Shown here: positions 53,978 through 62,402 of the stretch, piece by piece | How positions within the stretch are numbered: position 1 is the first letter of the stretch | Layout: every line of letters begins with the position of its first letter | The notes under the pieces: model-generated | What the model was told of the DNA's origin: nothing | What the model saw: only the letters and a program-made list of their open reading frames with translations | Databases searched by the model: none | Source: Paludisphaera rhizosphaerae | Lineage (GTDB): Bacteria > Planctomycetota > Planctomycetia > Isosphaerales > Isosphaeraceae | DNA: 64,000 nt | Assembly: GCF_011065895.1 (NCBI RefSeq) | Contig: NZ_JAALCR010000007.1 | Span: 1-64,000 of the forward strand | Direction: 5' to 3' | Made by a program: the position numbers and the translations under genes

Positions 53978-56900
53978 TCAGAAGTCCTCGGGGTTGGATT
54001 CCTTGCTAGGCGTCTCGACGGGGTCGTCGAAGCTGGGGAACGCCGGCGGGGCGTCGCTCGAGTCGTCGAAGCTGGGGAACGGCGGCGGGCCGTCCTCGTC
54101 GAAGCGATGGGAGAAGCCGTTCGACTTGGCGACGGGCGGCTCGTCCGACGGTTCAGGCTCGGGCGGAGCCTCGGGCTCAAAAGGGGCGGGACGGCTCTCG
54201 AACTTCGCCTTGATTCCCGCGGCCCACTCGGGGTCCGGGATGCTGTAGGGGCGGAACTTCTCGACGCGGTTCTCTTCCTCGCTGTAGAAGAGCGCCCGGT
54301 TCTCGCCGAGCTTGCCGGCGGCCGGCGAGTCGATCACCGTGCTGGAGTCGTTGGCGCTCATCTGGAAGAGGACCCGCAGCTCGAACTCGCGGAGGGCGTT
54401 GCGGTCGAACATGCGGTTCATGTTGTTGACGCTGTCGATCCAGACGATCGTGTGGATGTTGTACGTCGGCCCGTCGCGGAGGATCTCGCCGAACTGCTTG
54501 CCCGGCGACGGCGCCTTCTCCTCGCCGAAGCTGCTGCCGCCGAAGCCGAAGTCGTCGTCGGCCTTCTTGAGGTCGCGGAACCGCTGGAGGTCGTAGATCA
54601 TCAGGTAGACGGGCGCCTGATTCTCGACGTCGTCGGTGTTGTTGCGGCGGCGATCCAGCTCGCGGGCGACCTGATTGATCGAGGTCGCCATGTTGCGCTG
54701 GGTGACGTTGGTCACGTTGTGCGGCAGCCACTCCTTGATCTGGCCGAGCTTGCCGGCGAGCCAGGAGTCGACGGGCGAGCCATCCAGCATGTAGAACTTG
54801 ATCCCCGTCCGCTGCTTGGGCGGGTGCTGGGCGGCGATCCCCACGGCCGCCATCATCATCATCGCCAGCGCGGCCTCGCCGTTCTGGCCGATGATGAGCA
54901 GGTTGGAGCCCGACTGGGGCCGGAAGACGGCGACGGTCGGGTCCTTGATGGCGATCGCGTCGCCGAGCCAGGCCTGCTCGTACCGGGGCGATTCGGCGGG
55001 CCACTCGGTCGCGTCCAGAAGCTTGTTGAGCAGCGGGTTCTTGTGGATGTCGGCCGGCAGGTTGCCTTCGAACACGATCGGCGTGGCGGCGGGCCGGTTC
55101 TGGGCCTTGGCCAGGTCGAGCATGTTCTGGAGGTACTCGACGCGGCGCTTGTCCGTGAGCCAGACGACCTGGAACAGGTTGTTGCCCTCGGGCATGCCGT
55201 TGGCGTCGTTGTAGATCGCCTCGCCGGGGCGGGTCAGCAGCCGGGCCGCGCTGTTGTCCTCGCTGAGGATCAGGTGGGCGTCGGCCTCGGAGCATTGCAG
55301 GGCGATGCGGATGGCCATCTGGCCGAGCGTCGCCCGGCCGACCGAGTAGGCGCCGCCGAGCGTCTGTGAGCCGAGGATGACGTGGACGCCGAAGGCACGA
55401 CCCTGGCGGACCAGACGGTCGAGGAGCAGCGAGACCTCCTGGGCGATCTTGTCGTCCTCGACGAAGAACTCCTGGAACTCGTCAACCACCAGCAGGATGC
55501 GCGGCATGACCATGTCGGGCTTCGCCTCGCGGAAGCCCTTCAGGTCCTGGGCGCCGTAGTCGCGGTACAGGTCGCCGCGATACTTCAGCTCAGCGTCCAG
55601 CCGCTGGAGCACGCTGAGGCCGAACTCGCGCTCGGACTCGACGGCGATGACCTTGGCGTGGGGCAGCTCCTTCTCGGCGTAGACCTTGAATTCAACGCCC
55701 TTCTTGAAGTCGATCAGGTACAGCTCAAGCTGGTCCGGGCCGTACCGCAGCGCCGCGTTGACGATCAGGGCGTGCAGCAGGGTCGACTTACCTGAACCCG
55801 TCTTGCCGGCGACCAGGGCGTGCTGCGAGGTTCCGCGTCCCAGCAGGAGCGGCTGGTACTTGGTGGCCCCGGCGCGGCCGAGGGGGACCTCCATGATCTT
55901 ACCGCTGTCCCAGGTCCAGAACTGCTCGGGCTTGGGGGCGATCCAGTCGAAGGGGACCTCGACCTTGTTGGCGTTCTTGGACGCCTCGCCCATGAAGTGC
56001 ATGAGCTTGCTGTAGTAGCCCGGATCGGGGATCGAGTCGAGCTGGAGCGGGAAGCGGCCGAAGTGGTCGTCGCGCCAGCCGAGCTTGCCGTCGCGCCAGC
56101 TCAGGTTGATGCAGTTCGATTCCAGGTCCTTAAGCTGGAGCCCGGCCGGCATCGAGAGCTTGGTGTCGACCGAGATCAACGCATACACGCCGCAGCGGGC
56201 GCCGCTGGAGACGATGCTCAGCAACCGTCGCGCGGCGGTCTCGTTGAAGTTCGACGGGAAGTTGGCGACCACGAGGATCCGGAACGGCTCGGCGACCTCG
56301 CCGGCGTGCTGGTTGTACTCCTCGATCGACTCGAACTCGTTGCGGAGGTACTTCTGGATGACGTTCTCCATGTGCGCGGAGAGGTCTTCCAACTGCTGGT
56401 CGAAGTCGCGGGCCTCGGTCCAGATCCGCTTGGTGACCAGCAGCTCCTGGTAGTCGGCCAGGTGCATGAAGGCGGCGAAGTTCTCGCCCAGACCGATGGG
56501 GTCGAAGATGGTGAACCGGACCTTGCCCGGCGGGATCGAGGTCAGGAACCGGAGCATCATGCTCTGGAGCAGTTTGTTGGCCTCGGCGCGGCCGGCTTCG
56601 CCGGTCTTGATCAGGACCGAGCTCTGGGTGGGGAACGGCAGGAACGCGGGGAAGTCGAACTCGGTCGGCCCGGCGTTCTTGAGGCGGTCGTCGGTGGGAC
56701 GGCCGTGGGGGAAGTCGGCCAGCTCGAACTTGAAGCGGCCGAAGGGCATGGCCGGCGGGACTTCCTCCGGGGGCTTCCAGCCGTCGATCTCTTCCTTGCC
56801 GTCCCATTCGAGGAACCGCCGGGCGGATTCCGAATTCACGTCGCTGTTGATCGCCCCGACGTGCGCCAGGCCGTCGGTCCAGCTCTTGATGAGGTCGGCC

Positions 56901-58162
56901 CAGGCGGTCTCGTAGGCGGTCTTGGTCGCCCCCTTCTCGGATTGGATCCGATCGGTCAGGGCCTTGGTCTCCTGCTCGTGCTTTTCCTTGCGGGCCTGGA
57001 TCTTGGGCGGGTAGTGGGAGTCCGCCTTCTTGAGGTCCTCGTCGCGCTTGGACTTGAGGCCGGCCAGCCGGGCGGGGTAGACGGAGTCGGCCTCTTCGAG
57101 GGCCTTCCGCATCTTCGTCTCGGCGTCGCCGACGCGGACCTTCATCTTGTCCTCGGCGAGCTTGTAGTTCTCCTCGCGCTTCTCGTCGGCCTGCTTCTGG
57201 CGGTCCTCGGTGTCGGTCTTGATCCAGTCCTTCGTCTCCTCGGCGAGGCGCACGCCTTCCTCAAGGTGGGCCTTGAGCGGGTGGTAGATCCCCGAGACGG
57301 CCGGCTCGGCCTTCTTCTTGAGCACCACGAAGGCGGCGGCGCCCGAGGCGATGGCCGCAATGACCCCCGCGACGGCCCCGATCACCGGGCCGAGGACGAA
57401 CGCCAGGCCGCCGCCGACCGCCGCGCCCAGGAAGAGCCAGGGCCAGATGAAGTTGGAGATCCGCAGGAAGTTGGGGAGCTTGAGCGTCTCCAGCCCGTGC
57501 AGCTCCTCGTCGATCTTGCGGATGACCTCCTGGAGCAGGTCGAGCTTGTTCGGCGGGCCCTTGGGCTCGGGGGGGGCCAGCAGCTCAGCGCCGTCGGCCT
57601 CCGGCGTCTCGGGGGCCTCGGGAGGGCGGACGTCGGTGGTGGGGGGAACCTCGAACGCCGGGCCGGCGAGCTTGGCGTTGCGGGCCAGGACGACCTCGGC
57701 GATGTCCCGCAGGTGCTCCAGGTCGCGGGAGGAGGCGGCCAGGCCCTCGTCCAGAACCTTGCGGCGCTTCACCGTGTTGTCGCGGGCGGCCTCGTACATG
57801 GCCAGCGACTGCCATCGGGATTCGTCGCTGGTCTTCTTGGCCTTGGCCCGCTCCGACTTGAACTGGGCCTCGATCTTCTGCTTGACCTGGCCGTATTCGG
57901 CCTCGACGGCCTGGGTGTCGGCCTGGGCCTTGCGGACGATGGCGGCCTTCACCTTGTCGTATTCGGCCTGGAGGGCCTCGCTCTCCGCCTTGTACCGCAC
58001 GGCCAGTTCTTGCTGCGCCTGGCGGTGCTCCTGGTCCTCGCGGTCGCGACGGCGCTTGAAGGTCTGCTCGATCTCGGTCTCGAGCTTGGCCCGGCGGGCG
58101 ATCAGCCCTTCCAGGTCGGTCAGCGCCTCGACTTCTTTCTGGATCAGCGGTGACTCGGGCAT
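53978..58162 (-). CDS. Membrane FtsK/SpoIIIE-family ATPase with three tandem ATPase modules (EccC/EssC-like)
   Basis: 1394 aa. Residues 1-230 are coiled coil (LIARRAKLETEIEQTFKRRR). Two membrane helices lie at about 235-281 (ISNFIWPWLFLGAAVGGGLA, IAAIASGAAAFVVLKK). A second coiled coil spans 300-430. Three RecA-like modules follow. Module 1 (about 470-730) has a degenerate P-loop near 511 (LIKTGEAGRAEA) and IPPGKVRFTIFDPIGLGENF. Module 2 (770-1000) is intact: Walker A AGKTGSGKST with Lys792, YLIDFKKGVEFK, Walker B ILLVVDEFQEFF (Asp894, Glu895) and VHVILGSQTLGG. Module 3 (1070-1340) has a degenerate P-loop near 1086 (LIIGQNGEAALAM). The Glu/Pro/Phe-rich tail repeats PPAFPSFDD. It shares the membrane-plus-three-ATPase plan of type VII secretion motors; downstream of small WXG100-like genes in one operon. 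Confidence 0.9.
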   Translation of the reverse strand: MPESPLIQKEVEALTDLEGLIARRAKLETEIEQTFKRRRDREDQEHRQAQQELAVRYKAESEALQAEYDKVKAAIVRKAQADTQAVEAEYGQVKQKIEAQFKSERAKAKKTSDESRWQSLAMYEAARDNTVKRRKVLDEGLAASSRDLEHLRDIAEVVLARNAKLAGPAFEVPPTTDVRPPEAPETPEADGAELLAPPEPKGPPNKLDLLQEVIRKIDEELHGLETLKLPNFLRISNFIWPWLFLGAAVGGGLAFVLGPVIGAVAGVIAAIASGAAAFVVLKKKAEPAVSGIYHPLKAHLEEGVRLAEETKDWIKTDTEDRQKQADEKREENYKLAEDKMKVRVGDAETKMRKALEEADSVYPARLAGLKSKRDEDLKKADSHYPPKIQARKEKHEQETKALTDRIQSEKGATKTAYETAWADLIKSWTDGLAHVGAINSDVNSESARRFLEWDGKEEIDGWKPPEEVPPAMPFGRFKFELADFPHGRPTDDRLKNAGPTEFDFPAFLPFPTQSSVLIKTGEAGRAEANKLLQSMMLRFLTSIPPGKVRFTIFDPIGLGENFAAFMHLADYQELLVTKRIWTEARDFDQQLEDLSAHMENVIQKYLRNEFESIEEYNQHAGEVAEPFRILVVANFPSNFNETAARRLLSIVSSGARCGVYALISVDTKLSMPAGLQLKDLESNCINLSWRDGKLGWRDDHFGRFPLQLDSIPDPGYYSKLMHFMGEASKNANKVEVPFDWIAPKPEQFWTWDSGKIMEVPLGRAGATKYQPLLLGRGTSQHALVAGKTGSGKSTLLHALIVNAALRYGPDQLELYLIDFKKGVEFKVYAEKELPHAKVIAVESEREFGLSVLQRLDAELKYRGDLYRDYGAQDLKGFREAKPDMVMPRILLVVDEFQEFFVEDDKIAQEVSLLLDRLVRQGRAFGVHVILGSQTLGGAYSVGRATLGQMAIRIALQCSEADAHLILSEDNSAARLLTRPGEAIYNDANGMPEGNNLFQVVWLTDKRRVEYLQNMLDLAKAQNRPAATPIVFEGNLPADIHKNPLLNKLLDATEWPAESPRYEQAWLGDAIAIKDPTVAVFRPQSGSNLLIIGQNGEAALAMMMMAAVGIAAQHPPKQRTGIKFYMLDGSPVDSWLAGKLGQIKEWLPHNVTNVTQRNMATSINQVARELDRRRNNTDDVENQAPVYLMIYDLQRFRDLKKADDDFGFGGSSFGEEKAPSPGKQFGEILRDGPTYNIHTIVWIDSVNNMNRMFDRNALREFELRVLFQMSANDSSTVIDSPAAGKLGENRALFYSEEENRVEKFRPYSIPDPEWAAGIKAKFESRPAPFEPEAPPEPEPSDEPPVAKSNGFSHRFDEDGPPPFPSFDDSSDAPPAFPSFDDPVETPSKESNPEDF

Positions 58163-58245
58163 GTTCGCGATTTCCGGGGTCAGGGGGCGGTGCGGGAGGG
58201 ATCAGGCAAGGCGGGAATCAGGTCGGACCTCGCGGCCGGGGCCGC

Positions 58246-58458
58246 TCAGTTCTCTTCCATCGCCTTGCGGATCTTGGCGAGCGACTCGGAGAGCTTGTCC
58301 ATGCCGACCATGGTCCTCTTCACCAGGCTGTCAACCGGCGCGATGTGGTTCTTCTCATAGTCCAGGGCGACCTGGTCGGCCCAGGAGTCCCTGGTGACGT
58401 CCCACTTCTCGCGGAGGTCTCTAAGGGCGTGCTGAAGGCGGGCGGAGTGGCTGCTCAT
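58246..58458 (-). CDS. Small helical WXG100-like protein, 70 aa
   Basis: MSSHSARLQHALRDLREKWD, then VTRDSWADQVALDYEKNHIA and a second helix SLVKRTMVGMDKLSESLAKI. The length and helix-turn-helix pattern with a W-x-x-x-x-x-W..D turn resemble WXG100 family secretion substrates, though the exact WXG is absent (WAD). It lies 83 bases upstream of the FtsK/SpoIIIE gene on the same strand. Likely a substrate or adaptor of that ATPase; alternatively an unrelated small coiled-coil protein. Confidence 0.7.
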   Translation of the reverse strand: MSSHSARLQHALRDLREKWDVTRDSWADQVALDYEKNHIAPVDSLVKRTMVGMDKLSESLAKIRKAMEEN

Positions 58459-58572
58459 GGTCGGACGCCTCCTCTTCTCTCTACTTAACTATTAGCGATC
58501 ATCGTGAGCGGTCGGGCGAAGCGTGCGGGCGAGATTCGATTCAACTCAACGATCGGCGGCGGCCTCGGCGGG

Positions 58573-59175
58573 CTAGGTTCCGGCCGGAGCCGCCGGGGCC
58601 CCGCCGGCGGGCGCGGCGGGGCCGGCGCTCGAGGTCACGCCGTCGGCCGAGCGGGCGGAGCTGCCGGCGGGGGCGTCGCGAGCGGTCGTCGGGGCCTGGA
58701 GCGCCAGATATTCTTCCAGGGAGCGGACCATCTTCTCCAGCGTCCCCAGCGACTTCTCGAAGCCGCCCGAGAGGTGGTCGCCCAGCGGCGAGGAGCACGA
58801 CTTGTAGTCGGCGATCTCGTGGTGCAGGAACGGGATCAGCTTCTTGACGAGCTGCACCTTCTCCTCGGCCACGCGGAGCTTCTGCATGGCGATGCGGACG
58901 GCCTCTTTCTGCTCGGTGTCGGAGATCGAGCTATTGCCCTTGGCGGCGATCTGCCGCTTGGCCAGCTCGGACCGGGCGTTCATGAGGGCTTCCTGCCGCC
59001 GCTTCACCTGCATCTGCCAGTAGCCGAGCTGGTCGCGCTCCAGCCAGTCGCGCATCCGGCGAAGCTCCATGTCGACCCCCGACAGCGCGCCGCGGGCCTC
59101 CTCGACGAACTGGATCATCGAGGCCTTGAAGTCCCTCAGGGCTTGGACCGACAGAACTCTCGCGTCCTGGCTCAT
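58573..59175 (-). CDS. Coiled-coil protein of the WXG100/FtsK operon
   Basis: 200 aa from ATG 59175 (MSQDARVLSVQALRDFKASM), the longer upstream frame being rejected since it crosses a repeat. Helical from 10 to 150 (VEEARGALSGVDMELRRMRD, WLERDQLGYWQMQVKRRQEA, RIAMQKLRVAEEKVQLVKKL, EKSLGTLEKMVRSLEEYLAL). The tail is Ala/Pro/Ser-rich. The head FKASMIQFVEEA..AL is like the LXG/WXG-type helical hairpins of type VII substrates. No signal peptide. Probably a secreted or chaperone-type partner of the ATPase; function unknown. Confidence 0.75.
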   Translation of the reverse strand: MSQDARVLSVQALRDFKASMIQFVEEARGALSGVDMELRRMRDWLERDQLGYWQMQVKRRQEALMNARSELAKRQIAAKGNSSISDTEQKEAVRIAMQKLRVAEEKVQLVKKLIPFLHHEIADYKSCSSPLGDHLSGGFEKSLGTLEKMVRSLEEYLALQAPTTARDAPAGSSARSADGVTSSAGPAAPAGGAPAAPAGT

Positions 59176-59231
59176 GGTGCTGGATCCTGCTCGGCTGGAC
59201 GGGACGGTGGACAAGGTCGAATTCGGGCGGC

Positions 59232-59325
59232 GGGTGGCATGGCCACACGAGCGTGGCCATGAACCGGCGTGGGACGACTGCTCGACCATCGCCGATCACA
59301 CGCCCACGACCAGCGTGGGCATGGC
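59232..59325. repeat. Second copy of the GTGGCC foldback repeat family
   Basis: Hairpin CATGGCCAC-ACGAGC-GTGGCCATG (59238-59261), a middle AACCGGCGTGGGACGACTGC similar to AACCGGCATGAGACAGTTGC of 6584-6666, then a hairpin GCCCACG-ACCAG-CGTGGGC (59302-59320). It lies between two genes of the WXG100/FtsK operon. Confidence 0.6.
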
Positions 59326-59371
59326 GTTCTTCAGCCGCAGGCGATGGTCGAGAAGTCTCGAATCCGGACGA

Positions 59372-59644
59372 TCAGCGCTGCTGGAGGTATTCCTCGAGCC
59401 GTTCCGCTTTGCGGAGCAAGAACGGGATGTGCTGATTGGTGACGTCGACGAACCGCTTGACGGTGGTGAGGGTCGAGTCGAACTCCTCCACGAACTTGGC
59501 GTGCTCGCGGTCGCGCCACGTCTGCCCCAGCGCGGAGACCTGTCCGTGGATGGCCGAGAGTTGGTTCAGGAGGTCGTTGTTGAACTGCTTCAACCGCGCG
59601 GCGAAGCGGCGGATCTCCTCGGGATTTGCAATGGCTTGGGCCAT
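59372..59644 (-). CDS. WXG100-family protein, first gene of the operon
   Basis: 90 aa from ATG 59644 (MAQAIANPEEIRRFAARLKQ). Two helices joined by a turn that carries the W-x-x motif: HGQVSALGQTWRDREHAKFV, then EEFDSTLTTVKRFVDVTNQH. WRD..E..F..EF matches the WXG100/ESAT-6-like pattern (W.G..A..F..F) except that the Gly is replaced. The length is the classic 90-100. No signal peptide, as expected for type VII substrates. Preceded by a sigma-70-like promoter at 59750-59777 and followed by the coiled-coil, the 70-aa and the FtsK/SpoIIIE genes. Confidence 0.8.
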   Translation of the reverse strand: MAQAIANPEEIRRFAARLKQFNNDLLNQLSAIHGQVSALGQTWRDREHAKFVEEFDSTLTTVKRFVDVTNQHIPFLLRKAERLEEYLQQR

Positions 59645-59749
59645 ACCGTGACCTCGTTTCGTTGCGGCCAGGGGTTCGTGGAGTTCGTCGGACGGGGGCC
59701 GACGACGCGGCGGAGCGCGTCGCGTCGCCTGAGATTTGTCGTCTCTTAT

Positions 59750-59777
59750 GGTATACGGGCTGTTACGAGCCTGTAAA
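59750..59777 (-). promoter_or_regulatory. Sigma-70-like promoter of the WXG100/FtsK operon
   Basis: On the minus strand TTTACA (-35), 16-nt spacer, TATACC (-10), giving a leader of about 100 bases before ATG 59644. It stands out in high-GC DNA. The 303-base gap 59645-59947 also holds the upstream region of the divergent lipoprotein; no other gene is seen there. Confidence 0.6.
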
Positions 59778-59947
59778 GCCTCGCCCCATCTCCGCGCCAC
59801 CCATCCATCACGGGCGATGCCGGGACGCGACGGGGTCCGCCGTCGCGTCCCTCCGAGAATCCCATCCCCGCCCCCGGGAATGTGATAGATTCCCGTAGAC
59901 GGATCGTCCGAACGGAGTCGATCCCCTCGACCATGGAGGTCCTCGTC

Positions 59948-60610
59948 GTGAAACGCCGCCTCATCGTCGCGGCCCTGCTAGCCGTCACATCCGGATGCTC
60001 GATGATCCGGCGGATCGACGACACGTTGCTGCAGCTGCGCACAGCCAACACGCTGCTCGCCGCGACCAACCAGCAGATCGCCGAGACCAACCAGAAGGTC
60101 GACGCCGCCAATCAGGCGATCCTGACCGCGAACGAGCAGGTCCGCGAGGCCAACCGGATCGTCGCCAAGGCCAACGAGCAGGTCCTCGCCGCCAACGAGA
60201 TCGTCGGCCGCGCCAACGTCCTGGTCGATCGGACCAACGGGACCGTCGAAAACTCCAACAAGCTCGTCGAGCGGACCAACGCCAACGTTGAGAACTCCAA
60301 CCGGCTGATCGTCCAGTCCAACGGCAACGTCGAGACTTCGAACAAACTGGTTCAGCAGACGATCACGAACGTCGAGACGTCCAACCGGCTCATCACCCAG
60401 ATGGGCGGCAACCTGGAGACGTCCAACAAGCTCGTCGAGCAGACCAACGCCACGGTCGGCAACTCGAACAAGCTCATCGAGCAGTCCAACACGCTGGTCG
60501 GCACGGCCAACGGCTCGATCGAACGCTCGACGAACACGGTCAGCGAGGCGGCCAAGAAGATGGACGTCATCGATCAGATCATGCGGAAGATCCCCGGTAT
60601 GAAGCCCTGA
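59948..60610 (+). CDS. Lipoprotein with a 14-residue Asn-rich coiled-coil repeat
   Basis: 220 aa. The GTG at 59948 is chosen because GGAGGT lies seven bases before it; an ATG 15 nt upstream is in frame but has no such site. Lipobox VTSGC follows a signal peptide. The rest is one long helix: LLAATNQQIAETNQKVDAAN, then a repeat of two heptads such as ENSNKLVERTNANV, ENSNRLIVQSNGNV, ETSNKLVQQTITNV, ETSNRLITQMGGNL, ETSNKLVEQTNATV, GNSNKLIEQSNTLV. Asn recurs at core positions between Leu/Val, as in trimeric asparagine-layer stalks. End KKMDVIDQIMRKIPGMKP. Divergent from the WXG100 operon. Likely a periplasm-spanning or surface stalk; function unknown. Confidence 0.85.
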   Translation: MKRRLIVAALLAVTSGCSMIRRIDDTLLQLRTANTLLAATNQQIAETNQKVDAANQAILTANEQVREANRIVAKANEQVLAANEIVGRANVLVDRTNGTVENSNKLVERTNANVENSNRLIVQSNGNVETSNKLVQQTITNVETSNRLITQMGGNLETSNKLVEQTNATVGNSNKLIEQSNTLVGTANGSIERSTNTVSEAAKKMDVIDQIMRKIPGMKP

Positions 60611-60637
60611 CCGCGACGACCTCACCCCGCTCGCTGG

Positions 60638-61186
60638 TCAAGAAACTGGATCGTCGCCGAGTTTGATCGATACGGCCGGCCGGCTCTTGCCGCGAGTAAT
60701 CGCCCCCAGGAAGCCGGCGAAGGCGACCAGCAGCATCGCGGTGACCAACGTCGCGATCAGGCCGCCGAGCAAGGTGTTCGCAGTGCCGCCGAGTAGTGGA
60801 TCGAAGCTGTGGCCCAATCCCAATTCCGCGGCCGCCCCCAATCCCATCGCGCCGGCCATCATGTGGAAGATCGGCAGGAACTGGAGGATGGCGACGACCC
60901 ATCCACCGCGCACGACGGCGCGCACCTCGTCGCGGGCGGTGAGGCAAGCTCGATAGCCGATCCAGTACACGGCGATAACGCCGAGCACCAATCCTACATG
61001 GCCAAGATTCTGCGTGGAGATGAACCCGAGGAAAAGCGGGACGGGCAGATTCAGCGTACATACGATGAACCAGCTTTCCACCGGCGGCGGGTAGACCTCG
61101 GGCCTCCCGTCCTTCAGGGCGGCCTACCGCTTGCTGAGATACGCGGCGAAGGGGTTGTCGAAATCAGGGTCGGCGGACGCAGACAT
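60638..61186 (-). pseudogene. Four-helix membrane protein, copy 1, interrupted by an in-frame TAG
   Basis: From ATG 61186 the frame reads MSASADPDFDNPFAAYLSKR, then TAG at 61126-61124 (codon 21), then AALKDGRPEVYPPPVESWFI and on without further stops to 60638. The same frame restarts at GTG 61081, giving 147 aa. The DPDF head, the ESWF/EWLM segment, NLPVPLFLGFISTQNLGHVG and GGWVVAILQFLPIFHMMAGA align with the two neighbouring paralogues (61246-61755 and 62399-62917), so the head belongs to the gene. Either a pseudogene with an amber mutation, a sequencing error, or a real gene that starts at GTG 61081. Four membrane helices. Confidence 0.7.
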
Positions 61187-61245
61187 TTGGGCTCACCTCA
61201 TACGTCACGATAAAGGTCCCGCAACGTGACCGGCCTTCCCGATCT

Positions 61246-61755
61246 TCAGCGGCGGGCCAAGCGGCCGAAGCCCAGGAGGATCACCCCAAACAACCCGGCA
61301 AAGGCAACAAGAATCAAGGCGGTCGCCAACGTCGAGATCAGTCCGCCCAAGAGAGAGTCGATCGAGGGGCGTCCTTCAAGCTGTGCGAGGCCCAGCAGTC
61401 CGGCCACGCCGAGGCCCATCCCTCCAGCCAGCATTTGAGGGAGCGGCAGGAGCTGAAGGATGGCGACGACCCAGCCGCCGTCGATGATCACGCCTGTCCG
61501 TTCTGGGGCGACGAAGCACACGAAACTCCCCACCGCGAAAGCGATCAGCACACCCAGCAACATCCCGACCCTGCCGCCGTTGCTGGAGACAAGGAAACCC
61601 AAGACCCCTGGGACGATCAGGTTGGCCGAGGAGACCATGAGCCATTCCATCACCGGCGGGCTCACGGATTGGGTTTCGGCATTCCAACCGATGACCTCAT
61701 TCTCAACCCTGGCAAATTCGGGATCGCCGCAGTCAGGATCTACCAGGCTGGGCAT
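61246..61755 (-). CDS. Four-helix membrane protein, copy 2
   Basis: 169 aa from ATG 61755 (MPSLVDPDCGDPEFARVENE), with GGGAG ten bases upstream. Head with DPEF, then membrane helices near 38-58, 63-84, 93-113 and 135-158 (SANLIVPGVLGFLVSSNGGR, VGMLLGVLIAFAVGSFVCFV, GGWVVAILQLLPLPQMLAGG, LLGGLISTLATALILVAFAG). Shared with copies 1 and 3: NxxVPGxLGF, GxVGMxLGI, GGWVVAILQ, and a Gly-rich final helix. Unknown family. It lies between copy 1 and the histidine phosphatase, all on the minus strand. Confidence 0.75.
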   Translation of the reverse strand: MPSLVDPDCGDPEFARVENEVIGWNAETQSVSPPVMEWLMVSSANLIVPGVLGFLVSSNGGRVGMLLGVLIAFAVGSFVCFVAPERTGVIIDGGWVVAILQLLPLPQMLAGGMGLGVAGLLGLAQLEGRPSIDSLLGGLISTLATALILVAFAGLFGVILLGFGRLARR

Positions 61756-61793
61756 GGAGCGTTTCTCCCTCGAACCTCGCGCCGATGAACGCC

Positions 61794-62402
61794 TCACTCC
61801 GGCACGCCGCCGCGGAATGAGACGTCGTTCCAGAGGCGGATGACCGGCTCGTCGTGGTCGTGGTCGTAGCCCAGGATGCTGACGGAGGCGGTGGCCAGGG
61901 TGAACCGCGCGGCGGCGGCGATCTCCAGGCCGATCCAGCGCACGGCCAGGCTGCGGATGAAGTGGGCGTGCGAGAAGACCGCGACGTCCTCGCGGGCCTC
62001 GCGCAGACGGGCGACGACGCGGTCGGCCCGCGCGGTCGCCTTCTCGACCGAATCGCCCCCGGGGCAGCCGTCGCGGAAGATCGCCCAGCCGGGACGCTGG
62101 GCGCGGATCTCGGCGGTCGTCAAACCCTCATAGTCGCCGTAGCGGAACTCGACGAGGTCCGGGACCACCTCCGCCCCCTCGCCGAAGCCGGACAACACGC
62201 ACGTCCGAAAGGCTCGCTGGAGGGGGCTGGTGAGCACCTGGCAGAACTTCCACCCGTTCAGCCCCTGCCCCAGCCGACGCGCGTCCGCCTCGCCGACCTC
62301 CGTCAGCGGGATGTCCGTCATGCTCGTATGCCGCCTCGTGGCCGACCACTCGGTCTCGCCATGACGCACCAGGAAAATCCGCGGCAACTTCGATCCCATC
62401 AT
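61794..62402 (-). CDS. Histidine phosphatase superfamily protein (phosphoglycerate mutase-like)
   Basis: 201 or 202 aa; ATGATG at 62402 and 62399, GGAGG four bases before the second. Catalytic RHGETEW (FLVRHGETEWSATRRH), DIPLTEVGEADARRLG, TSPLQRAFRTC, EFRYGDYEGLTTAEI and the second histidine AVFSHAHFIRSLAVRW. Hydrolyses phosphomonoesters (cobalamin/adenosylcobalamin-type or nucleotide) in the cytoplasm; substrate not readable. Its start overlaps the stop of the copy 3 membrane-protein gene by 4 bases (ATGA), so it is translationally coupled to it. Confidence 0.88.
   Translation of the reverse strand: MMGSKLPRIFLVRHGETEWSATRRHTSMTDIPLTEVGEADARRLGQGLNGWKFCQVLTSPLQRAFRTCVLSGFGEGAEVVPDLVEFRYGDYEGLTTAEIRAQRPGWAIFRDGCPGGDSVEKATARADRVVARLREAREDVAVFSHAHFIRSLAVRWIGLEIAAAARFTLATASVSILGYDHDHDEPVIRLWNDVSFRGGVPE

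Noticed and set aside
55820-58153. A 777-codon + strand open frame
   Set aside because: Antisense to the FtsK/SpoIIIE gene; the protein is Val/Gly/Asp-rich with no domain.
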